Assembly (NCBI GenBank): GCA_002435755.1
Contig: DIYH01000008.1
Span: 80,550 to 144,549 of the forward strand
Direction of reading: 5' to 3'
Origin: Flammeovirgaceae bacterium UBA6059
Lineage (GTDB): Bacteria > Bacteroidota > Bacteroidia > Cytophagales > Cyclobacteriaceae
Length of the DNA stretch: 64,000 nucleotides
The notes below the pieces were generated by a model. That model made no database searches and was not told where the DNA came from. It saw nothing but the letters and a program-made list of their open reading frames with translations. Shown in pieces: positions 34,928 through 43,564 of the stretch; position 1 is the stretch's first letter, and every line of letters starts with the position of its first letter. The translations under genes and the position numbers were made by a program.

Positions 34928-35296
34928 TTATAATACTTCAGGAGCCAATGAAACTATCTTCATAAATTGCTTTTCACGCAATTCTCTGGCCACAGGTCCA
35001 AAAATACGTGTACCTCTTGGCTCATCATTTGCACTCAGTAATACAGCTGCATTATCCTCGAACCTGATGTAAGACCCATCTTTTCGACGTATCTCTTTTT
35101 TGGTTCGTACGACAACTGCGCGAGAGACTGTGCCTTTCTTCAAACTGCTTGAAGAGAGTGCTGACTTAACAGTCACGATTATCTTATCACCTATAGAGGC
35201 ATACCTTTTACCGGTACCTCCGAGCACACGTATGCAAAGCACCTCCTTCGCTCCGCTGTTGTCTGCTACACTAAGTCTGCTTTCCTGCTGTACCAT
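34928..35296 (-). CDS. rplN: 50S ribosomal protein L14
   Basis: Inter-subunit bridge protein. The 122 residues begin MVQQESRLSVADNSGAKEVL and carry KEIRRKDGSYIRFEDNAAVL and GTRIFGPVARELRE. Three bases after rpsQ. Confidence 0.98.
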   Translation of the reverse strand: MVQQESRLSVADNSGAKEVLCIRVLGGTGKRYASIGDKIIVTVKSALSSSSLKKGTVSRAVVVRTKKEIRRKDGSYIRFEDNAAVLLSANDEPRGTRIFGPVARELREKQFMKIVSLAPEVL

Positions 35297-35299
35297 CTC

Positions 35300-35554
35300 T
35301 TATTTCGCTCTTTCAATAATTTCCACTAGCCTCCACCTTTTGTTCTTACTCAAAGGTCTAGTCTCCATGATCTTTACAGTATCACCAATATTCACATCAT
35401 TGGATTCGTCGTGGGCCAAGAACTTCTTTGACTTCTTTACAAACTTTCCGTAAATCGGATGCTTTACACGTCGCTCAACACTAACAGAGATGGTTTTATC
35501 CATCTTGTTACTGATCACTACTCCGACTCTTTCTTTTCTTAGACTTCTTTCCAT
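35300..35554 (-). CDS. rpsQ: 30S ribosomal protein S17
   Basis: OB-fold 16S-binding protein. I use ATG 35554 (MERSLRKERVGVVISNKMDK), 84 residues as in E. coli; the frame to 35575 would overlap the rpmC stop region. Ends with the typical METRPLSKNKRWRLVEIIER. Confidence 0.97.
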   Translation of the reverse strand: MERSLRKERVGVVISNKMDKTISVSVERRVKHPIYGKFVKKSKKFLAHDESNDVNIGDTVKIMETRPLSKNKRWRLVEIIERAK

Positions 35555-35564
35555 TGTGATGATC

Positions 35565-35759
35565 TTATTTCGCAAGCTCCTTTTCTCTGATCTCAGTCTT
35601 GATTCTCGCTACCAGTTTTCTGACTTCCTTGATCCTCATCGGATTCTCTACAGGCGTGATAGCATGCGCAAATTTTAGTTTTTGAAGGCTATCCTGCTCA
35701 ACTTCCAATTTGCTCTGGAGCTCGTCAAGCGAAAGTGCTTTAATCTCTGAATTTTTCAT
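35565..35759 (-). CDS. rpmC: 50S ribosomal protein L29
   Basis: Small helical protein at the tunnel exit, next to the SRP and trigger-factor sites. 64 residues with KIRTEIREKELAK-like ending (VARIKTEIREKELAK) and LKFAHAITPVENPMRIKEVR. One base from rplP. Confidence 0.96.
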   Translation of the reverse strand: MKNSEIKALSLDELQSKLEVEQDSLQKLKFAHAITPVENPMRIKEVRKLVARIKTEIREKELAK

Positions 35760-35760
35760 T

Positions 35761-36180
35761 TTATGCTACGTAATCCCTACGAACAACAAACTTCGTTTTG
35801 ATAGGCAGCTTTTGAGCAGCCAATCTTAAGGCCTCCTTGGCCAATTCTATGTCTACACCACCTGCTTCGAACATGATGGTCCCTGGCTTAACGACAGCTA
35901 CCCAGTATTCAGGAGCACCCTTACCTTTACCCATCCTTACTTCAGCCGGCTTCTTAGTTACAGGCTTGTCTGGGAATATTCTGATCCATACTTGACCTTC
36001 TCTCTTCATGGCACGTGTCATGGCAATACGAGAAGCCTCTATCTGACGAGAAGTGATCCAACCAGGCTCAAGTGACTTCAGTCCAAAACTTCCGAAAGAA
36101 ATTGTATGACCCCTTTGAGCAATACCCTTTACTCTCCCTTTCTGCTTTTTCCTAAACTTTGTTCTTTTAGGCTGTAACAT
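35761..36180 (-). CDS. rplP: 50S ribosomal protein L16
   Basis: A-site finger protein needed for peptidyl-transferase assembly. The 139 residues start MLQPKRTKFRKKQKGRVKGI and include RMGKGKGAPEYWVAVVKPGT and EALRLAAQKLPIKTKFV. Confidence 0.98.
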   Translation of the reverse strand: MLQPKRTKFRKKQKGRVKGIAQRGHTISFGSFGLKSLEPGWITSRQIEASRIAMTRAMKREGQVWIRIFPDKPVTKKPAEVRMGKGKGAPEYWVAVVKPGTIMFEAGGVDIELAKEALRLAAQKLPIKTKFVVRRDYVA

Positions 36181-36219
36181 GCTTCTATTACTTTATTTGC
36201 GGGCTACCGCAGTGAACTC

Positions 36220-36945
36220 TTATCTTCTCTTTCTTTTGGGACCGTCGTTTGAAGGCCTTCTTCGGCGATTAGATCCAGGACCTTCGTTAGCACCACCTAT
36301 GTTGGGGCTCAAATCACGCTTTCCGAATACTTCACCTTTGAATATCCACACCTTCACACCAATCTTACCATAAACTGTATTAGCTTCGGAAATGGCATAA
36401 TCAATATCTGCTCTAAGCGTATGCAGAGGAATGCGACCATCCTTATACTGCTCAGTACGAGCCATTTCAGCACCACCAAGTCGACCGGATACTTTCACCT
36501 TGATCCCCTGCGCACCTACGCGCATCGCTGAAGCTATTGCCTGCTTCATCGCTCTTCTATACGAGATACGCGCCTGAAGCTGCTGAGCAATAGATTCTCC
36601 AACTAACCTCGCATCAAGCTCAGGACGCTTAATTTCAAAAATGTTGATCTGAAGATCTTTACCCGTAATTTTCTTAAGCTCCTCTTTGATTTTATCAACC
36701 TCAGAGCCACCCTTACCGATAACAACACCAGGTCTTGCTGTGTGAATGGTGAGTGTGATTCTTTTGAGCGTTCGCTCAATCACAACCTTGGCTACACCAC
36801 CTTTAGGTATACGTACATCGAGATAGTTTCGGATTTTTTGGTCCTCTACCAACTTATCGGAGAAGTCTTTACCTCCGTACCAGTTGCTATCCCAACCTTT
36901 AACTATACCTAATCTTAAACCTACTGGGTTTACTTTTTGTCCCAT
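36220..36945 (-). CDS. rpsC: 30S ribosomal protein S3 with basic tail
   Basis: mRNA-entry protein with helicase role. The 241 residues begin MGQKVNPVGLRLGIVKGWDS. The KH domain is around RPGVVIGKGGSEVDKIKEEL, and the C-domain has GRLGGAEMARTEQYKDGRIP. After the conserved VWIFKGEVFGKRDL a Gly/Pro/Arg-rich tail of about 30 residues ends PKRKRR. Such tails vary among Bacteroidota. Confidence 0.97.
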   Translation of the reverse strand: MGQKVNPVGLRLGIVKGWDSNWYGGKDFSDKLVEDQKIRNYLDVRIPKGGVAKVVIERTLKRITLTIHTARPGVVIGKGGSEVDKIKEELKKITGKDLQINIFEIKRPELDARLVGESIAQQLQARISYRRAMKQAIASAMRVGAQGIKVKVSGRLGGAEMARTEQYKDGRIPLHTLRADIDYAISEANTVYGKIGVKVWIFKGEVFGKRDLSPNIGGANEGPGSNRRRRPSNDGPKRKRR

Positions 36946-36948
36946 GAT

Positions 36949-37332
36949 CTACTTCTCTGTATCGTTATCGCTTGTATTATCATCGATCTCGTTCATGCTG
37001 TCTACTACGAGCGTCACATGATTGGATCTCTTTCTGATTCTGTGTGCACGACCTTGTGGTGCTGGCCTTAGTCGTTTTAGCATTCGACCACTGTCCACAA
37101 ACGCTTCTTTGATAAAGAGATCGGCATCTTCAAGATTGACATCTTCATTTTTAGCTTGCCAGTTAGCTACCGCTGAAAGGAGTAACTTCTCCACACGAGC
37201 AGCACCGTCCTTTGGCTCAAATTTTAAGATCGTAAGGGCCTGATTGACTCTCTCGCCTCTAATCATATCCACTACCAACCTCATCTTGCGAGGAGACGTA
37301 GGTACGTTGTTTAATTTAGCTATCGCTTCCAT
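36949..37332 (-). CDS. rplV: 50S ribosomal protein L22
   Basis: Tunnel-lining protein of 127 residues, with the N-terminal VPTSPRKMRLVVDMIRGERV and the hairpin segment RLRPAPQGRAHRIRKRSNHV that reaches the tunnel constriction. An acidic tail (DDNTSDNDTEK) of about 15 residues is extra compared with E. coli. Confidence 0.98.
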   Translation of the reverse strand: MEAIAKLNNVPTSPRKMRLVVDMIRGERVNQALTILKFEPKDGAARVEKLLLSAVANWQAKNEDVNLEDADLFIKEAFVDSGRMLKRLRPAPQGRAHRIRKRSNHVTLVVDSMNEIDDNTSDNDTEK

Positions 37333-37344
37333 CGTTACTTACCC

Positions 37345-37623
37345 TTATCTTTTGCCCTTATCCTTTTTACCAACGTGCCCACGGAAAGACCTTGTTGGTG
37401 AAAACTCACCCAACTTATGGCCCACCATATTTTCTGTGACGAAAACAGGGATGAACTTATTTCCATTGTGCACTGCGAAAGTATGACCAACAAAGTCCGG
37501 AGAAATCATCGATCTTCTTGACCATGTCTTAATGACCGACTTCTTACCAGATTCGTTCATAGCATCGACCTTCTTCTCAAGACGAAAATCTATATAAGGT
37601 CCTTTTTTGAGAGATCTAGCCAT
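37345..37623 (-). CDS. rpsS: 30S ribosomal protein S19
   Basis: Head protein binding 16S with S13. 92 residues: MARSLKKGPYIDFRLEKKV, KTWSRRSMISPDFVGHTFAV and GHKLGEFSPTRSFRGHVGKK. Full length; order rplB-rpsS-rplV is standard. Confidence 0.98.
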   Translation of the reverse strand: MARSLKKGPYIDFRLEKKVDAMNESGKKSVIKTWSRRSMISPDFVGHTFAVHNGNKFIPVFVTENMVGHKLGEFSPTRSFRGHVGKKDKGKR

Positions 37624-37625
37624 TA

Positions 37626-38447
37626 TTATTTCCTTTTACTAATAATCATTTTGTCAGAATACTTATTAGGGTGTCTGGTCTTCTTACCCTTCGCGTAAAG
37701 TCCTGTTCTGGATCTAGGATGACCTCCTGAGGACCTTCCTTCACCACCACCCATTGGGTGATCAACAGGGTTCATTGCAACACCTCTTACTCTTGGACGT
37801 TTACCCAGCCATCTGTTTCTACCAGCTTTACCGAGACGCACATTCATGTGGTCACCATTAGATACGGTACCGACAGTTGCAGAGCAAACAGCCAATACCA
37901 GTCTCATTTCGCCGGATGGCAACTTGATGGTAACGTACTTGCCTTCTTTCGCTACTAACTGAGCATATGCTCCAGCACTTCTGGCAAGGGAAGCACCTTT
38001 TCCAGGCTTCAATTCTATATTATGGACAATAGTACCAAGTGGCATCTCTCCAAGGGGCATACAGTTGCCAAGTTCAGGAGCAACACCTGTACCGCTCACA
38101 ACAGTTTGTCCTACTTGCAAACCTTCAGGAGCGATGATGTAAGTTTTGGCACCATCAGCATAAACGGCTAGCGCAATTCGCGCTGTTCGGGTGGGATCAT
38201 ACTCGACAGATTTAATAACAGCCGGTACGCCGTGCTTATTTCTCTTGAAGTCAATGATCCTGAGTTTCTTCTTGTGCCCACCGCCTACGTTGCGCACAGT
38301 CATCTTACCAGAATTATTTCTACCACCAGTATGCTTGTTACGCTTTAGCAAAGACTTCTCCGGCTTATCAGTCGTGATCTCATCAAACGCTGGTGCCAGT
38401 CGATATCTCTGCCCCGGGGTTGTTGGTCTTAGTTTTTTAACAGCCAT
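37626..38447 (-). CDS. rplB: 50S ribosomal protein L2
   Basis: Core protein near the peptidyl-transferase centre. 273 residues, same as E. coli. Marks are NNSGKMTVRNVGGGHKKKLR, GAYAQLVAKEGKYVTIKLPS and the conserved His region RGVAMNPVDHPMGGGEGR. Confidence 0.98.
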   Translation of the reverse strand: MAVKKLRPTTPGQRYRLAPAFDEITTDKPEKSLLKRNKHTGGRNNSGKMTVRNVGGGHKKKLRIIDFKRNKHGVPAVIKSVEYDPTRTARIALAVYADGAKTYIIAPEGLQVGQTVVSGTGVAPELGNCMPLGEMPLGTIVHNIELKPGKGASLARSAGAYAQLVAKEGKYVTIKLPSGEMRLVLAVCSATVGTVSNGDHMNVRLGKAGRNRWLGKRPRVRGVAMNPVDHPMGGGEGRSSGGHPRSRTGLYAKGKKTRHPNKYSDKMIISKRK

Positions 38448-38460
38448 CCTTCAATGTCGT

Positions 38461-38748
38461 TTATACGCCTCCGTAGAAATCAATTATATCTCCTTCCGCA
38501 AGCTTCACAATCGCCTTCTTGTAAGAACTTGTTTTGCCCTCTACAATTCTGGCTTTCGTATATCTCATCTTGCGCTTACCAGCATAGACCATTGTGTTAA
38601 CACTCTCTACGGTCACACCATAAGCCTTCTCAACAGCCTTCTTGATCTCTACCTTATTGGATTTTTTATCTACAATGAATCCGTACCTTCCCTCCTCGTT
38701 GAGAGCAGATACCTTTTCAGTAACCAGTGGTTTTACTAATACGCTCAT
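38461..38748 (-). CDS. rplW: 50S ribosomal protein L23
   Basis: Tunnel-exit docking site for trigger factor and SRP. 95 residues: LVKPLVTEKVSALNEEGRYG and VEIKKAVEKAYGVTVESVNT, then KKAIVKLAEGDIIDFYGGV at the end. Four bases after rplD. Confidence 0.97.
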   Translation of the reverse strand: MSVLVKPLVTEKVSALNEEGRYGFIVDKKSNKVEIKKAVEKAYGVTVESVNTMVYAGKRKMRYTKARIVEGKTSSYKKAIVKLAEGDIIDFYGGV

Positions 38749-38752
38749 GGTC

Positions 38753-39379
38753 TTACTTTAATAGGTTCTCTATTTTCTCAACAGCGCTTTCGCTCAAGAT
38801 CAAACTGTCTGCGTTGAGCACATCATATGTATTCACCTGATCCACGGTCACCACCTTCGATTTCTGAAGGTTGCGGCTGGATAGTACTACATTCTTATTG
38901 GTCTCATTGACCACAAATAATGTTTTAGCATCAGAAAGCTTTAGATCACTTAGCAACTGGACAAATGCTTTTGTTTTCGGCGCATCAAACTGTAGATCCT
39001 CAAGGATAGAAAGCTTATTATCCTGCGCTTTGTAAGTCAATGCTGATTTTCTGGCTAGCGTCTTGAGCTTCTTGTTTAGCTTGAAGCTGTAGTTCCTTGG
39101 TCTCGGACCAAACACACGCCCACCCCCTCTGAAAATGGGAGACTTGATGCTGCCAGCCCTAGCTGTACCAGTACCTTTTTGTCGCTTGATCTTTTTAGTA
39201 GAACCAGTGATTTCAGCCCTCTCTTTTGCCTTGTGCGTGCCTTGCCTTTGATTAGCCAAGTATTGCTTGACATCAAGGTAAATAGCATGGTCATTCGGCT
39301 CGATACCGAATACTGAGTCAGTCAGGCTCACTTTTCGACCTGTCTCTGCTCCTGATTGATTTAATACCGCTACTTCCAT
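38753..39379 (-). CDS. rplD: 50S ribosomal protein L4
   Basis: Tunnel protein, and in E. coli the repressor of the S10 operon. The 208 residues have the extended loop KKIKRQKGTGTARAGSIKSP and RNYSFKLNKKLKTLARKSAL. Two bases after rplC, so both are translated together. Confidence 0.98.
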   Translation of the reverse strand: MEVAVLNQSGAETGRKVSLTDSVFGIEPNDHAIYLDVKQYLANQRQGTHKAKERAEITGSTKKIKRQKGTGTARAGSIKSPIFRGGGRVFGPRPRNYSFKLNKKLKTLARKSALTYKAQDNKLSILEDLQFDAPKTKAFVQLLSDLKLSDAKTLFVVNETNKNVVLSSRNLQKSKVVTVDQVNTYDVLNADSLILSESAVEKIENLLK

Positions 39380-39381
39380 GA

Positions 39382-40014
39382 TTATTTCTCTAGAATTACG
39401 TAAGAGTTTTTGGCACCAGGGATGCTGCCGCTTACCACAACTAGGTTTTGCTCAGGTACAACCTTCATTACTTTGAGGTTGATCATTTTTACTCTACGTC
39501 CACCTGTTCTTCCTGCCATTCTTAAGCCTTTGAAAACTCTTGAAGGAAATGAACAAGCACCTATAGATCCAGGAGCTCTTAACCTATTGTGCTGACCGTG
39601 AGTAGCCTGACCGACACCACCAAAACCGTGTCTTTTAACTACACCTTGAAAACCTTTACCTTTAGAAGTACCGATAGCATCAACAAAATCCTCTTCTGAG
39701 AATACCTCTCCCACCTTTACTTCATTGCCCAGCTGTACCTGACCATCAAACTCTTCTCTAAAGTCTCTAAACTCAACCACCTTCTTCTTAGGTGCTGTCT
39801 TAGCTTTAGAGAAATGTCCCTTTAGGGCCTTACTCACATTTTTGTCTTTAGCATCATCATATGCCAATTGCACAGCCCGGTAACCGTCAGTTTCCTCGTT
39901 TTTCACTTGTGTTACCACACAAGGACCAGCCTCTATCACCGTGCATGCGACATTACGTCCATCGGCACTGTAGATGCTAGTCATTCCGATTTTTTTACCA
40001 ATAATTCCTGACAT
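39382..40014 (-). CDS. rplC: 50S ribosomal protein L3
   Basis: Early-assembly protein near the peptidyl-transferase centre. The 210 residues show MSGIIGKKIGMTSIYSADGR, SKGKGFQGVVKRHGFGG and THGQHNRLRAPGSIGACSFP (the modified-Gln region in other species). It is the first gene of its own transcription unit here: rpsJ is separated from it by a terminator and this gene has a good promoter. Confidence 0.98.
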   Translation of the reverse strand: MSGIIGKKIGMTSIYSADGRNVACTVIEAGPCVVTQVKNEETDGYRAVQLAYDDAKDKNVSKALKGHFSKAKTAPKKKVVEFRDFREEFDGQVQLGNEVKVGEVFSEEDFVDAIGTSKGKGFQGVVKRHGFGGVGQATHGQHNRLRAPGSIGACSFPSRVFKGLRMAGRTGGRRVKMINLKVMKVVPEQNLVVVSGSIPGAKNSYVILEK

Positions 40015-40042
40015 TCTCTTTTTATAAACTTGTTAGTTTTCA

Positions 40043-40064
40043 GCGGATTAAAAGTTTTATCCGC
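40043..40064 (-). other. hairpin in the rplC leader
   Basis: GCGGAT (40043-40048) pairs with ATCCGC (40059-40064), with an A/T-rich inner part. It lies in the predicted 54-base leader, between transcription start (about 40068) and the rplC ATG. It could be a regulatory site for a ribosomal protein, as L4 regulates this operon elsewhere; nothing here proves that. Confidence 0.4.
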
Positions 40065-40074
40065 AAAAGGACTG

Positions 40075-40104
40075 CAAAGATAGATATTTCCATCCTGCTG
40101 TCAA
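40075..40104 (-). promoter_or_regulatory. promoter of the rplC (S10-spc-alpha) unit
   Basis: On the minus strand TTG (40102-40104), exactly 19 bases, TATCTTTG (40075-40082), followed by CAGTCC. This matches the Bacteroidota consensus TTG-N19-TAnnTTTG in full. Expected start about 40068. Confidence 0.78.
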
Positions 40105-40141
40105 ATAGTGCCGCCTTTATTTTCGTTAGAATTTTTAGGCC

Positions 40142-40175
40142 AAAAAAAGAACCAACAGCATATTGCTATTGGTTC
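40142..40175 (-). terminator. terminator after rpsJ
   Basis: GAACCAA (40149-40155) pairs with TTGGTTC (40169-40175), then AGCA with TGCT, with one mismatch between the two stems. On the minus strand the hairpin is followed by seven T (40142-40148). It separates rpsJ from rplC. Confidence 0.85.
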
Positions 40176-40199
40176 TTCACTATATCTAAAAAGGTATAC

Positions 40200-40505
40200 T
40201 TATACCTTGATCTCTACGTCAACGCCACTTGGCAATTCGAGCTTCATCAATGCATCCACCGTCTTTGTACTGTTCGAATAGATATCTACTAATCGCTTGT
40301 AAGTACAAAGCTGAAACTGCTCACGAGACTTCTTATTTACGTGAGGAGATCTTAGCACTGTGAACTTCTCCTTCACAGTTGGCAAAGGAATAGGGCCACT
40401 CACTACCGCACCTGTGGTTTTTACCGCTCTAACGATCTTCTCAGAAGACTTGTCTACCAAGTTGTGATCGTATGACTTAAGCTTTATTCTAATTTTCTGT
40501 GTCAT
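40200..40505 (-). CDS. rpsJ: 30S ribosomal protein S10 (NusE)
   Basis: Head protein, also the antitermination factor NusE. The 101 residues include KIRIKLKSYDHNLVDKSSEK, PLPTVKEKFTVLRSPHVNKK and SREQFQLCTYKRLVDIYSNS. It is joined to fusA (12-base gap) and ends in a terminator, so it is the last gene of the str unit instead of the first of the S10 unit. Confidence 0.98.
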   Translation of the reverse strand: MTQKIRIKLKSYDHNLVDKSSEKIVRAVKTTGAVVSGPIPLPTVKEKFTVLRSPHVNKKSREQFQLCTYKRLVDIYSNSTKTVDALMKLELPSGVDVEIKV

Positions 40506-40517
40506 GATTCAAGTTGA

Positions 40518-42623
40518 TTAAACTGTAGCACCTTTAGCTTTAGCAATCACATCTTCTGCTAAGTTCTTAGGTACCTGGTCATAGTGAGAGAAGGTAAGTG
40601 ATGCAGTTGCGCGCCCGGAACTCATAGTTCTGAGATCAGTCACATATCCGAAAAGTTCAGATAGGGGTACATCTGCCTTTACAACTGCTGAAGCCCCTTT
40701 TGTATCCATTCCCTTCATGATACCCCTTCTTCTGTTAAGGTCACCGGTAACAGATCCTGTGTACTCATCCGGAGTAACCACTTCAACGCCCATAATCGGC
40801 TCCAGTAATACTGGTTTGGCTTGCTTGCCTGCTTCTTTGAAGCCTAGACGTGCTGCCATCTCGAATGACAAAGCATCAGAGTCAACATCGTGAAATGAAC
40901 CGTGGTACAGTCTCACCTTCATAGAGTCGATAGGATATCCAGCCAGAGGACCGTTATTCATAGACTCAGTAAAACCTTTCTGAATCGCAGGTATGAATTC
41001 TTTGGGGATAACACCACCTACAATCTGGTTGACAAACTGTAGGCCTTCCTGCTCGTAATCCTCGTCTTTAGGTCCAATCTCGAATACAATATCTGCGAAT
41101 TTACCTCGACCACCTGTCTGCTTCTTGTACACCTCTTTGTGCTCAACACTGGAAAGAAGTGCTTCTTTGTAGGCCACCTGAGGAGCTCCTTGATTGATCT
41201 CAACTTTAAACTCTCTCTTAAGTCGGTCGATGATGATATCAAGGTGAAGCTCACCCATACCCTGTAAAATAGTCTGACCAGTTTCGTGATCAGTATTCAC
41301 CACTAGAGTAGGGTCTTCTTCTACGAGTTTGGCAATCGCCATACCTAACTTATCTACGTCAGCCTGCTGCTTAGGCTCTATTGCGTAACCGATTACAGGA
41401 TCAGGGAATACCATTGATTCGAGTACAATCCTAGACTTTTCGTCGCAAAGCGTATCACCTGTTTTGATATCCTTAAATCCTACAACTGCCGCTATATCAC
41501 CAGCATGGAGCTTATCAATCTGATTCTGCTTATTTGCGTGCATTTGGAAGATCCTGGAGATACGCTCTTTCTTGTTGGTTCTTGTATTGAAAACATAAGA
41601 ACCCGAGTCAAGCATACCTGAATAAGATCTCACAAAGCAAAGTCTTCCAACGAATGGATCAGTCGCAATCTTGAAAGCTAATGCTGAGAAAGGATCAGAT
41701 GCACTTGGCTTTCTTACTACGGCCTCCTCAGTATCGGGATTAGTTCCTTCGATGTTATCTCTGTCAAGAGGAGAAGGAAGTAGCTCCATTACATAATCAA
41801 GAAGTGTTTGAACACCTTTGTTTTTAAATGCAGAGCCACACATCATTGGCACAAATGCCAAATCGATTGTCGCTGCACGGAGTGCAGCCAATATTTCTTC
41901 TTTGGTGATAGAGTCAGGATCTTCGAAGTATTTCTCCATCAGTCCTTCATCATACTCAGCAACAGACTCTAGCAACTCCTCGCGATATTGGGTCACATCG
42001 TCTTGCATGTCTTCAGGGATATCAACTTCTTTGAAAGTCATACCCATATCATCCTCGTTCCAGACAATAGCCTTGTTCTCAACAAGGTCAACCACGCCCT
42101 TGAATGTTTCTTCAGCACCGATAGGAAGTTGAAGTGGCACAGCTTTAGTGCCTAACATTTCCTTTACCTGCTTGCATACATTCAAAAAGTCAGCACCTGC
42201 TCGGTCCATTTTATTGACGAAACCGATTCTTGCCACTTTATAATTATCCGCTAGTCTCCAGTTAGTTTCAGATTGAGGCTCAACACCATCAACAGCACTA
42301 AACAAGAATACCAGACCATCAAGTACACGTAGCGACCTGTTTACCTCTACGGTAAAATCAACGTGACCTGGAGTGTCAATGATATTGATGTGATATTCCT
42401 TGTCCTTGTAGGGCCAGAATACGGTAGTAGCAGCAGATGTAATTGTGATACCTCTTTCCTGCTCCTGCTCCATCCAGTCCATGGTGGCTGCACCATCATG
42501 AACTTCACCAATTTTATGAGAAACACCAGTGTAGTACAGAATACGCTCTGTAGTGGTGGTCTTGCCGGCATCAATGTGAGCGGCAATACCAATATTTCTG
42601 GTGTACTTTAAGTCTCTTGCCAT
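40518..42623 (-). CDS. fusA: elongation factor G
   Basis: GTPase driving translocation and, with RRF, ribosome recycling. The 701 residues have five domains. G1 is AHIDAGKT (15-22), G3 DTPGHVDF, G4 FVNKMDRAGAD. Domain IV carries the KQTGGRGKFADIVFEIGPK loop and the C-terminal domain V ends LTFSHYDQVPKNLAEDV. Full length. 13 bases after rpsG. Confidence 0.98.
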   Translation of the reverse strand: MARDLKYTRNIGIAAHIDAGKTTTTERILYYTGVSHKIGEVHDGAATMDWMEQEQERGITITSAATTVFWPYKDKEYHINIIDTPGHVDFTVEVNRSLRVLDGLVFLFSAVDGVEPQSETNWRLADNYKVARIGFVNKMDRAGADFLNVCKQVKEMLGTKAVPLQLPIGAEETFKGVVDLVENKAIVWNEDDMGMTFKEVDIPEDMQDDVTQYREELLESVAEYDEGLMEKYFEDPDSITKEEILAALRAATIDLAFVPMMCGSAFKNKGVQTLLDYVMELLPSPLDRDNIEGTNPDTEEAVVRKPSASDPFSALAFKIATDPFVGRLCFVRSYSGMLDSGSYVFNTRTNKKERISRIFQMHANKQNQIDKLHAGDIAAVVGFKDIKTGDTLCDEKSRIVLESMVFPDPVIGYAIEPKQQADVDKLGMAIAKLVEEDPTLVVNTDHETGQTILQGMGELHLDIIIDRLKREFKVEINQGAPQVAYKEALLSSVEHKEVYKKQTGGRGKFADIVFEIGPKDEDYEQEGLQFVNQIVGGVIPKEFIPAIQKGFTESMNNGPLAGYPIDSMKVRLYHGSFHDVDSDALSFEMAARLGFKEAGKQAKPVLLEPIMGVEVVTPDEYTGSVTGDLNRRRGIMKGMDTKGASAVVKADVPLSELFGYVTDLRTMSSGRATASLTFSHYDQVPKNLAEDVIAKAKGATV

Positions 42624-42636
42624 TTTAAATTAATGA

Positions 42637-43104
42637 TTAGAATCTGAAGTGTGAAAATGCTTTGTTGGCGTCTGCCATTCTGTGAGTATCGTCCTTCTTC
42701 TTAACTGCCGCTCCTTCACCCTTAGACGCTGCTACGATTTCGCCAGCAAGTCTTTCTACGATAGTCTTTTCACCTCTGAGTCTGGCGTATTTAATAAGCC
42801 ACTTCATACCTAACGCAATTTTACGGTCAGGTCTTACCTCTAGTGGTACCTGGAATGTAGCGCCACCTACACGCCTACTTTTTACTTCTACAGATGGCAT
42901 CACATTACCTAAGGCTTTTTTCCAAGTCTCCAGGCCATTCTCTTTAGTCCTCTCTTCTACAAGATTGACGGCATCATAAAAGATGGAGAATGCCAAGCTC
43001 TTCTTACCAGTAATCATAAGGTTGTTTACAAACTGGGTCACCATAGTGTCCTTGTAAACAGGGTCAGGAAGAATATATCTTTTCTTTGGTTTAGCTTTTC
43101 TCAT
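42637..43104 (-). CDS. rpsG: 30S ribosomal protein S7
   Basis: Head-nucleating protein at the E site. 155 residues: MRKAKPKKRYILPDPVYKDT, KSRRVGGATFQVPLEVRPDR and a C-terminal HRMADANKAFSHFRF. Lies between rpsL and fusA. Confidence 0.98.
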   Translation of the reverse strand: MRKAKPKKRYILPDPVYKDTMVTQFVNNLMITGKKSLAFSIFYDAVNLVEERTKENGLETWKKALGNVMPSVEVKSRRVGGATFQVPLEVRPDRKIALGMKWLIKYARLRGEKTIVERLAGEIVAASKGEGAAVKKKDDTHRMADANKAFSHFRF

Positions 43105-43112
43105 CGCGTATA

Positions 43113-43493
43113 CTATTTCTTATCCTTAGGCCTTTTTGCCCCATACTTAGATCTTCTCTGAAGACGACCACTCACACCAGCTGTATCAAGCGCTCCCCTG
43201 ATGATGTGATATCTCACACCCGGAAGATCCTTTACTCTACCTCCTCTGATCAAGACAATAGAATGTTCTTGTAGATTATGACCTTCACCAGGAATGTAGG
43301 CGTTGACTTCTTTACCATTGGTAAGCCTGACCCTAGCTACTTTTCTCATCGCAGAGTTTGGCTTCTTAGGAGTGGTTGTGTACACCCTAGTACAAACTCC
43401 CCTTCGCTGAGGACAAGAGTCCAATGCAGGAGACTTAGACTTAGATGTCAGCTTCTTCCTTCCTTTCTTTACTAATTGCTGTATAGTAGGCAT
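43113..43493 (-). CDS. rpsL: 30S ribosomal protein S12
   Basis: Decoding-centre protein. The 126 residues include MPTIQQLVKKGRKKLTSKSK, TPKKPNSAMRKVARVRL (Lys equivalent to E. coli 42 intact) and GGRVKDLPGVRYHIIRGALD (Lys 87 intact), so no streptomycin-resistance change at these sites. First gene of the str unit; leader about 35 bases. Confidence 0.98.
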   Translation of the reverse strand: MPTIQQLVKKGRKKLTSKSKSPALDSCPQRRGVCTRVYTTTPKKPNSAMRKVARVRLTNGKEVNAYIPGEGHNLQEHSIVLIRGGRVKDLPGVRYHIIRGALDTAGVSGRLQRRSKYGAKRPKDKK

Positions 43494-43534
43494 TTATAAA
43501 CTATTATTTTACTAACCTTACGAAAATTGGAACG

Positions 43535-43564
43535 CAAAAATAGGGATTAGGTAATTCACTTCAA
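43535..43564 (-). promoter_or_regulatory. promoter of the str unit (rpsL-rpsG-fusA-rpsJ)
   Basis: On the minus strand TTG (43562-43564), exactly 19 bases, TATTTTTG (43535-43542), then CGTTCC. Full match to TTG-N19-TAnnTTTG. The TTG lies in the loop and the -7 box at the foot of the preceding terminator hairpin. Confidence 0.78.

Noticed and set aside
40043..40064. Leader hairpin as a proven L4 regulatory site
   Set aside because: Only one short stem in one sequence. Kept as a possible leader structure without assigning a protein.
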